Positions 18,613 to 27,957 of a stretch of DNA of 64,000 nucleotides are shown here, piece by piece. The notes under the pieces were generated by a model. The model did no database searches. It worked only from the letters and a program-made list of their open reading frames with translations, and was not told where the DNA came from. Position 1 is the stretch's first letter. Every line of letters begins with the position of its first letter. A program made the position numbers and the translations under genes. The stretch comes from Bacillus zhangzhouensis (GTDB lineage Bacteria; Bacillota; Bacilli; Bacillales; Bacillaceae), in NCBI RefSeq assembly GCF_000715205.1, contig NZ_JOTP01000010.1:1-64000 (forward strand), given 5' to 3'.

Positions 18613-18934
18613 TGATCTTTATAAATTCATTCATTAAAGGCTGAAACAGCCCTTGATCATGCAGAGCAAAAATCGTCTCATGAACATCCAGCTTCTCAAT
18701 TAACTGTCCCGCAAAAAGCGCAAGGAGATCGTCAAACATGACATAGCCTTGTGCTTTTTGCTTGTCCATTTCATCTGAAAGCTCAGCACAAATACGCTCA
18801 ATGTCCTTTGCTTCTTCTTTCGATACACGCTGCCGGATCAATAGCGCATAATATGGATAACGGCTCATATCTGTCGCCGTCAGTAAAAGTTCCATATAAT
18901 ATTCGAGCTGGCTCATTCGTTCCTCAATACTCAT
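18590..18934 (-). CDS. yhaI: DUF1878 family protein YhaI
   Basis: This 114-residue, mostly helical cytoplasmic protein begins [17 protein letters not shown]. It matches YhaI by position and character. No catalytic motif is visible and the function is unknown. Its 3' end runs into the end of scoC on the other strand, so the two transcripts would be complementary there. Confidence 0.82.
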   Translation of the reverse strand: MSIEERMSQLEYYMELLLTATDMSRYPYYALLIRQRVSKEEAKDIERICAELSDEMDKQKAQGYVMFDDLLALFAGQLIEKLDVHETIFALHDQGLFQPLMNEFIKIIKQFDLL

Positions 18935-19164
18935 GTACGTTCCCTCTTTCTCTTAGTCTTTCTATTTTAGCCGAAATTACTCATTGACGAAAGAGACGAA
19001 CCTCCCCTTATGTCTTTTTTTCTTGAAAAATCCAAAGTTTCCTCTCTTTATTCCATATGAATGCAACATTTTATTTTTTTTCATGAAAACCATTGATTTT
19101 TATCTTCAGGAAGAGTAAATTATCTTGAGATATTCAATTAGATTTTAGATTGGAAGGATGAAAA

Positions 19165-19683
19165 ATGAATTGTTGGAAGACCATTAATCTCGAAAAGGAT
19201 TATGGTTATACGAGAATGATGATTTCAGCCATAAGTCTTTCTATACTTTTTTTCATTATGGCTTTTTTATGTTTTCAACTGACTCATCCTGAAACGAGAC
19301 TAAGCAGTCACAATGCACCGCTTTTTGCTGTGCTTTTACTCGCGACATTGCTTGTCCACCGTGTGGTTCACTTGATACCAGTGATGAAAAACAAGAAAAA
19401 AATGACGTTATTTAAACGAAATTGCTGGCAGCGCGTGCCAAAGAGAGTGATGCTTTTCTCACTGCTCAGCCCGTTTTGTGTCATCTCCCCTGTTTACTTT
19501 GTTTTAGGCATAGCGTTTCCAATGTACGCACACTATTTTATCATCATCGCAAGTATTCATGCAGGCTATTGTTTGCCTGATTTTTTATTTGCATGGAAAC
19601 TGCTAAAAGCACCAAAATCCTGTATCATCGATCAAGCCCAAGACGAGTTTGATATTTTAGTTGACCAAACCTCCTCATCATGA
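19165..19683 (+). CDS. yhaJ: DUF3267-type membrane protein YhaJ
   Basis: This 172-residue protein has about four hydrophobic segments (residues 18-40, 50-75, 98-120, 122-145). The HRVVHLIP sequence (about 70-77) resembles the HxxxH-type motif of DUF3267 membrane proteins. The function is unknown. Start ATG follows TGGAAGG. Position matches yhaJ in B. subtilis. Confidence 0.78.
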   Translation: MNCWKTINLEKDYGYTRMMISAISLSILFFIMAFLCFQLTHPETRLSSHNAPLFAVLLLATLLVHRVVHLIPVMKNKKKMTLFKRNCWQRVPKRVMLFSLLSPFCVISPVYFVLGIAFPMYAHYFIIIASIHAGYCLPDFLFAWKLLKAPKSCIIDQAQDEFDILVDQTSSS

Positions 19684-19690
19684 GGTTTTT
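19668..19690 (+). terminator. Terminator overlapping the end of yhaJ
   Basis: ACCTC pairs with GAGGT, followed by a T run; the yhaJ stop codon is within the stem. Confidence 0.6.
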
Positions 19691-19764
19691 AAAGCCAACT
19701 TCTATCTTTTTCATAAAAAATTTGGTAATGTAGTATGGAATAGTAGAGAGAGGGGGGATCTCCG

Positions 19765-19950
19765 ATAGTTTTATTTTACTTCATCGTCTTTGCCGCGTTT
19801 ATTGTGTATTCAATAAACAGGCTTACTAATACATTATGCCTTGTCAGAGAGATTCCTGAAGAACGGCAAGATAAGGTGTTTCGCTTTATCAATGTATCAA
19901 TACTGATTTTACTTATCTCATCATTTGTTGAAATTACCATTTCTATTTAA
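19765..19950 (+). CDS. yhaK: Small membrane protein YhaK, apparent ATA start
   Basis: A 61-codon frame encodes two hydrophobic segments (residues 2-16 and 43-56) around a charged middle (REIPEERQDK). The only start codon at usable distance from the strong AGAGGGGGG ribosome binding site is ATA at 19765, 7 nt downstream. No ATG, GTG or TTG in this frame has a ribosome binding site; an internal GTG would remove the first membrane segment. Position matches yhaK between yhaJ and prsA. Either a rare start codon is used or ATG has mutated to ATA and expression is reduced. Confidence 0.6.
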   Translation: MVLFYFIVFAAFIVYSINRLTNTLCLVREIPEERQDKVFRFINVSILILLISSFVEITISI

Positions 19951-19957
19951 GATCAAA

Positions 19958-19990
19958 GCAAAAGCTGCCGGTTTGAGGGCAGCTTTTTGT
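19958..19990. terminator. Terminator between yhaK and the small spore-type genes
   Basis: AAAGCTGCC pairs with GGCAGCTTT with T runs on both sides; it can serve both converging transcripts. Confidence 0.85.
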
Positions 19991-20003
19991 GTTCTATGAT
20001 CTA

Positions 20004-20093
20004 TTAGCAAATCCAAGAAGCACCGATAATGATCAATAAGATAAATAACACGACGACTAGTGCAAAACCGCCAGCAAAGACTTCTCCTCCCAT
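20004..20093 (-). CDS. YjcZ-family small hydrophobic protein (29 aa)
   Basis: This 29-residue protein starts MGGEVFAGGFALVVVLFILL and ends GASWIC. A glycine-rich head followed by a single hydrophobic helix is the YjcZ/SscA pattern of tiny spore proteins. The ATG is 7 nt after an excellent AGGAGGTG. It lies 145 bp downstream of a second copy of the same type, so the pair looks like a tandem duplication between yhaK and prsA. Confidence 0.82.
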   Translation of the reverse strand: MGGEVFAGGFALVVVLFILLIIIGASWIC

Positions 20094-20180
20094 GTGAAAA
20101 CACCTCCTGCCAGGTCTTCCTCTGTTCTAAGCTCAGTGTATGCAGAAAAATTGAAAACGTTTAGGCACCTGTCATCGTTT

Positions 20181-20219
20181 GAAAAAAGAACCGCCCGCAC
20201 GCATGGCAGGACGGCTCCT
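20181..20219 (-). terminator. Terminator of the SscA-like gene
   Basis: On the minus strand a GC-rich stem (AGCCGTCC pairing imperfectly with GGGCGGTT) is followed by TTCTTTTTT, separating the two small genes. Confidence 0.65.
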
Positions 20220-20238
20220 TTCTGTAACAGCGATTTAA

Positions 20239-20325
20239 TTAATAAAGATATGCTGCACCAACAATGATCAGCAAAATGAATAGCACGACCAATAAAGCAA
20301 ACCCATTAGAATATCCTGCTCCCAT
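20239..20325 (-). CDS. sscA: SscA-like small spore-coat assembly protein (28 aa)
   Basis: This 28-residue protein (MGAGYSNGFALLVVLFILLI... ending GAAYLY) belongs to the same family as its neighbour. In B. subtilis the 28-residue SscA (YhzE), needed for proper outer-coat assembly, is encoded close to prsA, so this is the likely counterpart. It has an AGGAGGC ribosome binding site. It could instead be only a paralogue of SscA; the assignment rests on size, pattern and position. Confidence 0.62.
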   Translation of the reverse strand: MGAGYSNGFALLVVLFILLIIVGAAYLY

Positions 20326-20486
20326 ATAATTCAGCCTCCTTTTTGTGATCACTATATGTGTATGTGACGTGCAAATTTTTGACTAGACGAATGCCCTTCC
20401 ATTTGCAATTCTTTTTACTGCGTGTCACAATATGTTATGATACAAACAACGATAAATAAATTGGAAAGATTAGGAGTGTTTTTTGA

Positions 20487-21359
20487 ATGAAAAAAATGGC
20501 TTTAGCAGCTGTAACAGCAGTAAGTGTTTTAACTCTTGGCGCATGCAGTAGCGGTGATAAAGAAGTAATCGCAACAACAAAATCAGGAGATGTCACGAAA
20601 GAAGAGCTTTATACAACTCTTAAGAAACAAGCAGGTGGAGATGCTTTAAACCTACTTGTTCAACAAAAGGTTCTTGCTGACAAATACAAAGTATCAGATA
20701 AAGAAATTGATAAGAAAATGGAAGAATATAAAAAGACACTTGGTGAAGATCGTTTAAAACAACTTCAAGATGAATTCGGAAAAGATTACATCAAAGATCA
20801 AGTGAAATATGAGCTGCTGACTCAAAAGGCTGCCAAAGCTAACATCAAAATCACTGATAAAGAAGTAAAAGCGTATTACGATGACCTAAAAGGGAAAATC
20901 CGCGCAAGCCACATTTTAGTAGCTGATAAGAAAACAGCTGAAGAAGTGGAAAAGAAATTAGATAAAGGTGAAAAATGGGATGCCCTTGTGTCTGAATATT
21001 CAACTGACACGGCTTCAGCAGCCCAAGGTGGCGATGTAGGCTGGTTTGCAAAAGAAGGCCAAATGGATGAGAACTTCAGTAAAGCTGCCTTCAAACTAAA
21101 AGTAAATGAAATCAGTAAACCAGTGAAATCACAATTCGGCTACCATATCATCAAAAAGACCGAAGAACGTGGTAAATACGATGACATGAAAGCGGACTTG
21201 AAAAAAGAACTGCTCGATCAAAAACAAGCTGACACAAATGAAGTCCAAACCATCTTAAACAAATTGGTAAAAGACGCTGATGTGAAAGTAAAAGACAAAG
21301 AACTTCAAAACACGTTCAAAGAAAAATCTCAACAAACAACAGAAACTCAAAATCAATAA
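20487..21359 (+). CDS. prsA: Foldase lipoprotein PrsA
   Basis: PrsA is a lipid-anchored parvulin-type peptidyl-prolyl isomerase on the outer face of the membrane that folds secreted proteins and penicillin-binding proteins. The 290-residue protein has a signal peptide with lipobox LGAC (Cys20), an N-terminal helical domain, and a PpiC domain (about residues 133-225) with IRASHILV and KSQFGYHIIK. The C-terminus is highly charged. It is monocistronic, between the tiny spore genes and a strong terminator. Confidence 0.96.
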   Translation: MKKMALAAVTAVSVLTLGACSSGDKEVIATTKSGDVTKEELYTTLKKQAGGDALNLLVQQKVLADKYKVSDKEIDKKMEEYKKTLGEDRLKQLQDEFGKDYIKDQVKYELLTQKAAKANIKITDKEVKAYYDDLKGKIRASHILVADKKTAEEVEKKLDKGEKWDALVSEYSTDTASAAQGGDVGWFAKEGQMDENFSKAAFKLKVNEISKPVKSQFGYHIIKKTEERGKYDDMKADLKKELLDQKQADTNEVQTILNKLVKDADVKVKDKELQNTFKEKSQQTTETQNQ

Positions 21360-21365
21360 TCACTA

Positions 21366-21403
21366 AAAAACCCCCTCTGCATTCAACAAGCAGAGGGGGT
21401 TTT
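21366..21403 (+). terminator. Terminator after prsA
   Basis: AACCCCCTCTGC pairs with GCAGAGGGGGTT across a 9-nt loop, followed by T; one of the strongest stems in the window. Confidence 0.92.
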
Positions 21404-21417
21404 GTATGAAATGATAT

Positions 21418-21648
21418 TTAAGCAATCGAATGATCCTCATGTTTCACTGTTTCCTGTGATCTTTTCACTTGCTGATCCTGACGTCTGCGCTCTCTTTCCT
21501 GTTCCATTCGCTCGATAAAAATTTCTCCTTCCTTTTCAATAAAGGATTGATCAATCTCTTGCTCCTCTTTGGCTGTCGTCATTAATTTATATGCACAGAA
21601 AATAATGCCAATGATACATGCATACACCCACCATGGAAAAAACAACAT
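21418..21648 (-). CDS. yhaL: Sporulation protein YhaL
   Basis: This 76-residue protein has one N-terminal membrane segment (WWVYACIIGIIFCAYKL, about residues 6-22) and a highly charged Glu/Arg-rich cytoplasmic helix. It matches YhaL, a membrane protein of the sporulating cell in B. subtilis. Its role is unknown. It is convergent with prsA. Confidence 0.85.
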   Translation of the reverse strand: MLFFPWWVYACIIGIIFCAYKLMTTAKEEQEIDQSFIEKEGEIFIERMEQERERRRQDQQVKRSQETVKHEDHSIA

Positions 21649-21727
21649 CTTTTCATCGCCTCCTTTTTTCAGGACTTCTCTCTCTTCCTTTGTGTTATAT
21701 GCTTATGCGAAAAGAAGACAAGTTATG

Positions 21728-21760
21728 AAAAAAACGCCCGCATGAAACGGACGTTTTGAC
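21728..21760 (-). terminator. Terminator after yhaM
   Basis: On the minus strand AACGTCCG pairs with GCGGGCGTT (imperfect), followed by seven T. Confidence 0.75.
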
Positions 21761-21764
21761 ATTG

Positions 21765-22712
21765 TTATTGATCATGAAAGGTTGGTTTATAAAATGAACG
21801 ATTCTCTAGTGCAAAAATACGTTCTGTATATTCTCCAGGCTTCACATGCTCAAGCGCACGATCCATCATGTTCATTTTCGCATCTAGATTATCAATATAG
21901 TGGAGAATTTCTGCTTCCTTCACCATTGGTGGTTTAGGACTTCCCCACTCTCCCTTTCCGTGATGACTCAGCACTAAATGCTGTAAAATCAAAATTTCTT
22001 CTGAATCAATACCAAGCTCTTCTGCGGCTTTCGCAATTTCTGTCACCATAATGGAAATATGACCAATTAAGTTCCCTTCAACCGTATATGTGGTTGAGAC
22101 TGGACCCGAAAGCTCTTTTACTTTCCCTAAATCATGAAGAATGATGCCAGAATATAAAAGATCTCGATCTAGTGATGGGTATAGGTCAACAATTGATTTC
22201 GCTAAATGCAGCATGGACACCACATGATAGGCGAGACCTGAGACAAATTCGTGATGATTTTTGGTCGCTGCTGGATAATCAGCAAATTCCTGTCCGTATT
22301 TCTTCAGCAAATGTCTTGTGACACGCTGAATATTAGGGTTTTTCATATCAAAGATATATTGCATAACCGTATCCATCATATCGTGTTTTGGAATAGGAGC
22401 TGTTTCGAGAAAATCATCAATTCGAATTTGTTCGTTTTCAGCAACAGGGCGTATATTCCTAAGCTTCAGCTGGTTCCTCCCGCGATAATGATGAATGTCA
22501 CCTACTACCTTCACGATGGTTTGTGGTGCATATGTGAGTTCATCATTCTGCTTTGCATCCCATAGCTTCGCCTCAATATCTCCACTTTGATCTTGAAGAA
22601 TTAATGTTAAAAATGGTTTGCCATTACTCGCAATACCTTTAGTAGATGATTTAATTAATAAATGCAGGTCAACTTGTTCGCCGACATCATAGGTCATGAT
22701 CCCTTTAGCCAT
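21765..22712 (-). CDS. yhaM: 3'-5' exoribonuclease YhaM
   Basis: YhaM degrades RNA and DNA from the 3' end. The 315-residue protein combines an N-terminal OB-fold (about residues 10-95, with [20 protein letters not shown]) and a C-terminal HD hydrolase domain with metal ligands in YHVVSML (about 170-176) and [11 protein letters not shown] (about 200-210), plus [13 protein letters not shown] (about 243-255). It follows yhaO and yhaN on the same strand and may be cotranscribed with them. Confidence 0.95.
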   Translation of the reverse strand: MAKGIMTYDVGEQVDLHLLIKSSTKGIASNGKPFLTLILQDQSGDIEAKLWDAKQNDELTYAPQTIVKVVGDIHHYRGRNQLKLRNIRPVAENEQIRIDDFLETAPIPKHDMMDTVMQYIFDMKNPNIQRVTRHLLKKYGQEFADYPAATKNHHEFVSGLAYHVVSMLHLAKSIVDLYPSLDRDLLYSGIILHDLGKVKELSGPVSTTYTVEGNLIGHISIMVTEIAKAAEELGIDSEEILILQHLVLSHHGKGEWGSPKPPMVKEAEILHYIDNLDAKMNMMDRALEHVKPGEYTERIFALENRSFYKPTFHDQ

Positions 22713-22774
22713 TCAATAAAAGCTCCTTCCATATTTCTGCTCATATAAGTATAACATAAGTCATTATTTGTAAA

Positions 22775-25564
22775 TCATTCAACTGCTAAACTCGTAATCT
22801 GGCTCTCTTCTGCTGCTTGCTTCATATGATGATGACAGGTGAAATAAAACAGCTGTGTCTCAAAACGAGTCATTTCATTCATCATCTCCAGCACTCTTCC
22901 TAGACGAACATGATCAAAATGAACGAAGCTGTCATCCATCATAAATGGGAGCTGACAATCTTGCTGATGAGACAAAGCGAGCGCAAAACGAATCGCCAGA
23001 TAGATCTGTTCACATGTTGCCTGCGAAAGCTCCTCTGGGCGGAATATTCGTCCATCCATCCTTTTTACAATCAGCCGGTCATCTTCGGTTGAAAATAAAA
23101 TGGCTTCATATCGATCATTTGTTAACGGCTGAATAAAGCTGGAAGCTGTTTGAAGGAGCGCTGGCAGCCTTGTTTCTTTATGTTCATTCAACTTTTCTCT
23201 AATGACGGAGCGGACAAGCTGAATAGCTGCCCATTTTTTCGCAAGATGCTTCGCATGTTCCTGCTCGGCTGCAAGCTGATGAGTCAGATCAGACACCGTA
23301 CCTGAAGCTTCTATTTGCCGGATGTCCACGGCTAGTTCTGCTAAGCGCTTTTCCATATTCCTCGAGTTCAGTTGAATGTCATGTAGATGCTTCTTCGCTT
23401 CTGCGCATTCCTCCTCGAGGAGGCGTAATCCTTTCTGGACAATCCATTCTTCCTCATCAAAACAACCGCTTCTATGCAACTCTTGGTTCAGCTGCTGCAA
23501 ATTGTACAGCCGCTCCCGGTATTCTTTAGATAGATGGGAAAGTACTTGGTAATCTTCTATTGACTCCGCTTCTACTTGACGAAAAAGCTCGCCAATTTGT
23601 TTTTCGTAATATTGAATTTCTCCTTCTAGCGTTGTCAGCTGCTGCTCCACATGTTGAATGGATACATTCAATGCCTGACGTTCTTTTTCTCTTTTCGCCT
23701 CATCTTTCAATATCTCTTGAAAGGCTGAGATGTTCTCTTGAATGGTCCCTTCATTTCTTTGAAGTATGCTGCTTAACGCTAAGACTCTACGCTCGTAGAG
23801 TGATTCCTGGTCGACAAGCACGTCTATTTCCCGAGTAAGCACCTTATATGCCGCTGTATTCGTTTTTAATTGTTTCAGAATATGAAAGGCTTCTACGAGG
23901 AAAGAAAGCTCTGAGGACAAGCCCAGCTGTCTTTTCATTTCCTCTACTTGCTGCTGGACTGGTTCTATCTCTCGTTCCCAGTCTTCATATTGCCGGATGA
24001 TTCTTTCGTATAGAAGCTCCTTTTGCCTCACAACCGTTTCAGCTGAAGCTGCTTGAACCTGAAAGGAATCAGATGTCTCTCCACTGTTTCCTTGCCTTAT
24101 TTGAGCATGTTTAATGAATGGATACATAGCAATGAAGACAAGAACAGAAAACACTGCAAAGAGTAATGTCACCCACCACTCTGTTAAAAAGAATAGTACG
24201 AACAGGATCACAGCATCAAACATAAACATGACCGGGAATAACCACGCCCTGGAATGAACCTGTTTCTCTTTCGTTCTTGTTCCCCTGGCATCCTCTGCGC
24301 CCTGCTGCTTGACCTGCTGATCCTTTAATCCTTTTAGAGCGGTTTCCGCTTCTTCTAGCTCATGTCTTGCGTGATCAAATCGATCATCCAGCTGGGCTTT
24401 TCTATCCATTAAACGAACATATTGGCTGACAGCCTCCTTTAATTCCCACTCAAAATCAAGTGAGTCATCGATCTGATCCAGCTTAATTGGACGCTGCCAT
24501 TTCAGCTTCGCTGTCGCTTCTTCTATTTTTTGTTTCAATGAATCACGCTCTGCTTTTCCTTCTGCTAAGCGCTTCATCACAAGCTCAGCCTCAGACGACT
24601 CATCGACGACACGATTCATCTCCATTAACGTATCTTTTTCATAGAGTGGTTGCACTTGTGCAAGCGAGGTTTGCAAGTGATCTAATTTCGACTTCAGTGC
24701 CGTCAATTGCGCTTTTTTCGGGTGAAGGTGTGATTCTAGTTTATCAAGTTCATGCTCTGTTTCTTGTTTAAACCGCTTGACTCGTTCTGGATAATGCGCC
24801 AATTCTTTTTTTAGCTCCACCTTGTTCTCTATCATAGGGTACAGTCGAATGTGTTCAGTCAGTTGATGAATATTTTCTTCTACCTGTTTCATTTCATTTT
24901 GAAGCTTTTCTATACTCTCCGTTAATTCAGATTGCTCCCGTTTCTTTTCGGCATAACGGCCTTCTACCAATTTGGCTTGTTTCAGCTGGCCTGTCAGCTC
25001 TTTTAAACGATCAAGCTGCTGGTTTAATTCCGGCTTGCGTCCATTTGGTTTAAAAAGCTGCTCCTGCAGCTTTAGCAACCTGCTATCCATCTTGGAGGCC
25101 GCATCTGAACCAAATAAACTTGAGAAAAGTAAAAATTCACCGATTTGATCTTGGTTTAAGGCTTGGACATTTTGCAATCCAAACACATCAAATGAATAGA
25201 TTGATTGGAATAATCTGCGATCCGTTCCCTTTAAAAGAGTCCTTAGAAAAGCTTCGTCTTTCACTTCACCATTTGGTAATAACACCTGAGCTTGACCGCC
25301 TTGATCGGACGTTCTCTCAATATGAATGATACCTAACGTCTCATCTACACAAGTGAGAGATCCGCCATAAAAAGACCCCTGCTTCGGCTTATACATCTTG
25401 CTTTTTGAAAAACCAAATAACATCGATTCAATAAACGCCTTCAAAGTCGTTTTCCCCGATTCATTCAGGCCATAAACTAGCTGAAAACCGTCATCAGAAA
25501 AGTGAAAGGTTCGATTTGAAAATTTCCCGAAATTCGCAATATGGAGTGAACGTATTTTCATCAT
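22775..25564 (-). CDS. yhaN: SbcC/Rad50-like ATPase YhaN
   Basis: This 929-residue SMC-like protein has Walker A GLNESGKTT (about residues 33-41), long coiled-coil arms, and a C-terminal half-ATPase with LSQATCEQIYLAIRFAL (signature) and LPFMMDDSFVHFD (Walker B). Unlike ordinary SbcC it carries two adjacent membrane segments in the middle (about residues 440-490), so the coiled-coil tips should be tethered to the membrane. YhaN lies 13 bp downstream of the nuclease gene yhaO, consistent with a Mre11/Rad50-type complex for DNA repair. Confidence 0.92.
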   Translation of the reverse strand: MMKIRSLHIANFGKFSNRTFHFSDDGFQLVYGLNESGKTTLKAFIESMLFGFSKSKMYKPKQGSFYGGSLTCVDETLGIIHIERTSDQGGQAQVLLPNGEVKDEAFLRTLLKGTDRRLFQSIYSFDVFGLQNVQALNQDQIGEFLLFSSLFGSDAASKMDSRLLKLQEQLFKPNGRKPELNQQLDRLKELTGQLKQAKLVEGRYAEKKREQSELTESIEKLQNEMKQVEENIHQLTEHIRLYPMIENKVELKKELAHYPERVKRFKQETEHELDKLESHLHPKKAQLTALKSKLDHLQTSLAQVQPLYEKDTLMEMNRVVDESSEAELVMKRLAEGKAERDSLKQKIEEATAKLKWQRPIKLDQIDDSLDFEWELKEAVSQYVRLMDRKAQLDDRFDHARHELEEAETALKGLKDQQVKQQGAEDARGTRTKEKQVHSRAWLFPVMFMFDAVILFVLFFLTEWWVTLLFAVFSVLVFIAMYPFIKHAQIRQGNSGETSDSFQVQAASAETVVRQKELLYERIIRQYEDWEREIEPVQQQVEEMKRQLGLSSELSFLVEAFHILKQLKTNTAAYKVLTREIDVLVDQESLYERRVLALSSILQRNEGTIQENISAFQEILKDEAKREKERQALNVSIQHVEQQLTTLEGEIQYYEKQIGELFRQVEAESIEDYQVLSHLSKEYRERLYNLQQLNQELHRSGCFDEEEWIVQKGLRLLEEECAEAKKHLHDIQLNSRNMEKRLAELAVDIRQIEASGTVSDLTHQLAAEQEHAKHLAKKWAAIQLVRSVIREKLNEHKETRLPALLQTASSFIQPLTNDRYEAILFSTEDDRLIVKRMDGRIFRPEELSQATCEQIYLAIRFALALSHQQDCQLPFMMDDSFVHFDHVRLGRVLEMMNEMTRFETQLFYFTCHHHMKQAAEESQITSLAVE

Positions 25565-25577
25565 GCCTCTCCTTTAC

Positions 25578-26792
25578 TCATAATTGCTTCAGCTGTTCTG
25601 TCAGCAATCTTTGTGCTTCTTCTTTTATGTCCACTTCATCCTCTTTTGTGAGAGCTTTCCCTGACTTCCTGTAGGTTGGGTGACGCTTAATCGGTGAGAG
25701 CAGCTCTTCATATGCCTCAAACTGTGCAATTTCTGATGTGAGTTCTTTCAAAAAGGAATCTTCTGGATAGACGATATCCTCGTTTGTTCGGCAGTCAATA
25801 GACATCACCCAAACGAACACGTCTTCATCTTCTTCTTGCTCATGAAGAACTGCCATCAGCTCCTCGAGCACCTCAAGCTGCGTGCGCTCAAAATAATCAG
25901 GCGCATCACCAGTCAATTCAATTTTCACAAAATGTGGAACGCCCTGCTCTTTCAGTTCACCGATATTTCTTTCTACAAGCGTCACGAGGTCCGTCATATG
26001 AACCGTTTCTGTGATGTCTATTCCCAATGTCTCAAAGAAGACATCTGCACACCCAATAAACTCCGCTGTCTCAGAATCTTCGGAGAGGTGAACAAAGTAA
26101 CAGCCTTTCTCTCCCGTTTCTTTTATATGTCTGCCCTGGATGTTGCCAGGGTAAATAATAAATGGATCTTCATGGAGAAGGGCTCTCTTATGAATATGTC
26201 CAAGCGCCCAATAATCGAGATCCCGCGAGAGGAGCTGCTGTAGCTGAAATGGCGCATACGCATCATGTCCTTCTTGACCCGCTAATGTGCCGTGAAGCAT
26301 CGCAATGTGATAAGCAGCATCAGTCGTTTTTACGTAATGAGAGGTCATATTTTCATAGACAGCTCGCTCCTTGTAGCTAAACCCATAAATACTTGCGACA
26401 AGCTGATCCCCTCTATAAAAAGATTGCTCACTTGGCGTATGACTCGAGAAAACGTGAACATTCTCTGGCCACTCAATTGGTGTCCATTCACCGCCTAAAT
26501 GATCATGGTTACCGTAAATAATAAAGACTTCAATCCCGTGTGTTTGCAGCCTTAGAAACTGATGTCTTAAAAAAAGCTGTGCTTTCAGACTGCGATTTGA
26601 TTCATCAAATAAATCTCCGCTCAGCAGCACAAAGTCTACTGCTCGTTCAATGGCGAGATCAAACATGTTCTTGGCACTTTGAAATGTACTTTCTTTGAGC
26701 CGCTTAAATATTTGGCTTGGTATATTCGACATTCCCGCAAATGGACTATCTAAATGAAGATCTGCGGCATGAATAAAGGTAAGCTTAGTCAA
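25578..26792 (-). CDS. yhaO: SbcD/Mre11-like metallophosphoesterase YhaO
   Basis: This 404-residue nuclease subunit shows calcineurin-type metal motifs HAADLHLDS (about residues 7-15), LLSGDLFDE (about 57-65), IYGNHDH (about 93-99), MLHGT and GHIHK (about 205-209). The TTG at 26792 has AAGGAGA 7 nt upstream; a longer reading from 26828 lacks a ribosome binding site. It should pair with YhaN. In B. subtilis yhaP and yhaQ lie between this gene and yhaR; here only yhzD is between them. Confidence 0.92.
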   Translation of the reverse strand: MTKLTFIHAADLHLDSPFAGMSNIPSQIFKRLKESTFQSAKNMFDLAIERAVDFVLLSGDLFDESNRSLKAQLFLRHQFLRLQTHGIEVFIIYGNHDHLGGEWTPIEWPENVHVFSSHTPSEQSFYRGDQLVASIYGFSYKERAVYENMTSHYVKTTDAAYHIAMLHGTLAGQEGHDAYAPFQLQQLLSRDLDYWALGHIHKRALLHEDPFIIYPGNIQGRHIKETGEKGCYFVHLSEDSETAEFIGCADVFFETLGIDITETVHMTDLVTLVERNIGELKEQGVPHFVKIELTGDAPDYFERTQLEVLEELMAVLHEQEEDEDVFVWVMSIDCRTNEDIVYPEDSFLKELTSEIAQFEAYEELLSPIKRHPTYRKSGKALTKEDEVDIKEEAQRLLTEQLKQL

Positions 26793-26963
26793 ACGTCTAT
26801 CTCCTTGTCCGGTACTGTAGTTGTCCATATTTTATCACGCCATTTTTGCGAATGCACGTTCTATCACTCTCATTCTAAAAAACACATTTTTAAAAGCAAA
26901 AAAGAGGTTTTGTCTTACCCCTTGTTTAATTACATTAAAAAACAGAGGAAAGGAAGATGACGG

Positions 26964-27152
26964 ATGGAAAAAACATACTTTTTAACCGTATTTGATCGGT
27001 CAGGTGAGACCTTATTAAATGAAAAAATCACAACGGATAGTGATGAAAAGGCGAAGGAATTAGGACGTCATCGCTTAACCGAACAGCAATATACGAAGCA
27101 TTCTCATCGGCTCGTTGATAATGCAGGCAAGCTTCTTTTATTTGAACGTTAA
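26964..27152 (+). CDS. yhzD: YhzD-like small protein
   Basis: This 62-residue soluble protein starts MEKTYFLTVFDRSGETLLNE and matches the YhzD family. It is divergent from yhaO and convergent with yhaR. No catalytic motif is visible and its function is unknown. GGAAAGG precedes the start. Confidence 0.75.
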   Translation: MEKTYFLTVFDRSGETLLNEKITTDSDEKAKELGRHRLTEQQYTKHSHRLVDNAGKLLLFER

Positions 27153-27172
27153 AAAAGCCGGCATTCGCCGGC
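27151..27172 (-). terminator. Terminator of yhaR
   Basis: GCCGGC pairs with GCCGGC across a 4-nt loop and the minus strand continues into six T. It overlaps the yhzD stop. Confidence 0.85.
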
Positions 27173-27183
27173 CTCACATTCGT

Positions 27184-27957
27184 TTATACTTTTTGAAACA
27201 CAGGAGGCCTTTTTTCTAAAAAGGCCTGAATGCCTTCCTTGTGATCATAACTTTGCCTCAATCTTGCCTGTGCTGCCCGTTCCTTTTGAAGAACGGCTAA
27301 CAGCTGTGATTCTGACTGCTGGAAATAGATCATCTTTGTTTCAATAAAAGCCTGAAGCGGCATGTTTATAAACGGCTTCACACACACTTTTTGATACAGA
27401 TCGACCTCTTCCTGAAACACACCATCTGCGAGACGAAGCTCGAGCGCTTCTTCAGCCGACAGCTTTTGTCCGCTCCAAATCAATTGTTTGGCAGTTTGTT
27501 CACTGACTCTTTTTGTGAGGAAAAAATGCCCTCCCCCATCTGGAATTAACCCTATTCCGTTAAAATTCATGGCGAGTTTTGCATCCTGATGCATAAACAA
27601 ATAATCACAGCTTAGAGCAAAGCTAAAAGCAAGGCCCGCCGCTGCCCCGTGAACAAGCGCAATCGTCACTTTTTTCATACGGGCAAGAGAAAGTGTAATT
27701 CCCTCGATCAAATCCATCACACGATGAAAATCCTCTTCACGATCCTGCTTAAGCATCATTCCAATATCTCCGCCAGCCGAAAACCCTTTTCCCATTCCCT
27801 TAATCACAACGATTTTCGCACTGCTTTCCTCCGCTGTATCACACGCCTCCTTGAATTCAGCAAACATGTCAACATGAAATGAATTATAAGCTTTCGGTCT
27901 ATTGAAAACGATTTCAAAAATATCCCCATCTAACTGACCATTGATATATGTCATCAT
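27184..27957 (-). CDS. yhaR: Enoyl-CoA hydratase/isomerase family protein YhaR
   Basis: This 257-residue crotonase-fold protein has the oxyanion-hole segments KGFSAGGDIGMM (about residues 57-68) and HGAAAGLAFSFAL (about 104-116). Members hydrate or isomerise acyl-CoA thioesters. The usual glutamate of true hydratases around IPDGGG (about 137-142) is replaced by Asp-Gly-Gly, so the exact reaction is uncertain. It is a single gene; the substrate is unknown. Confidence 0.85.
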   Translation of the reverse strand: MMTYINGQLDGDIFEIVFNRPKAYNSFHVDMFAEFKEACDTAEESSAKIVVIKGMGKGFSAGGDIGMMLKQDREEDFHRVMDLIEGITLSLARMKKVTIALVHGAAAGLAFSFALSCDYLFMHQDAKLAMNFNGIGLIPDGGGHFFLTKRVSEQTAKQLIWSGQKLSAEEALELRLADGVFQEEVDLYQKVCVKPFINMPLQAFIETKMIYFQQSESQLLAVLQKERAAQARLRQSYDHKEGIQAFLEKRPPVFQKV

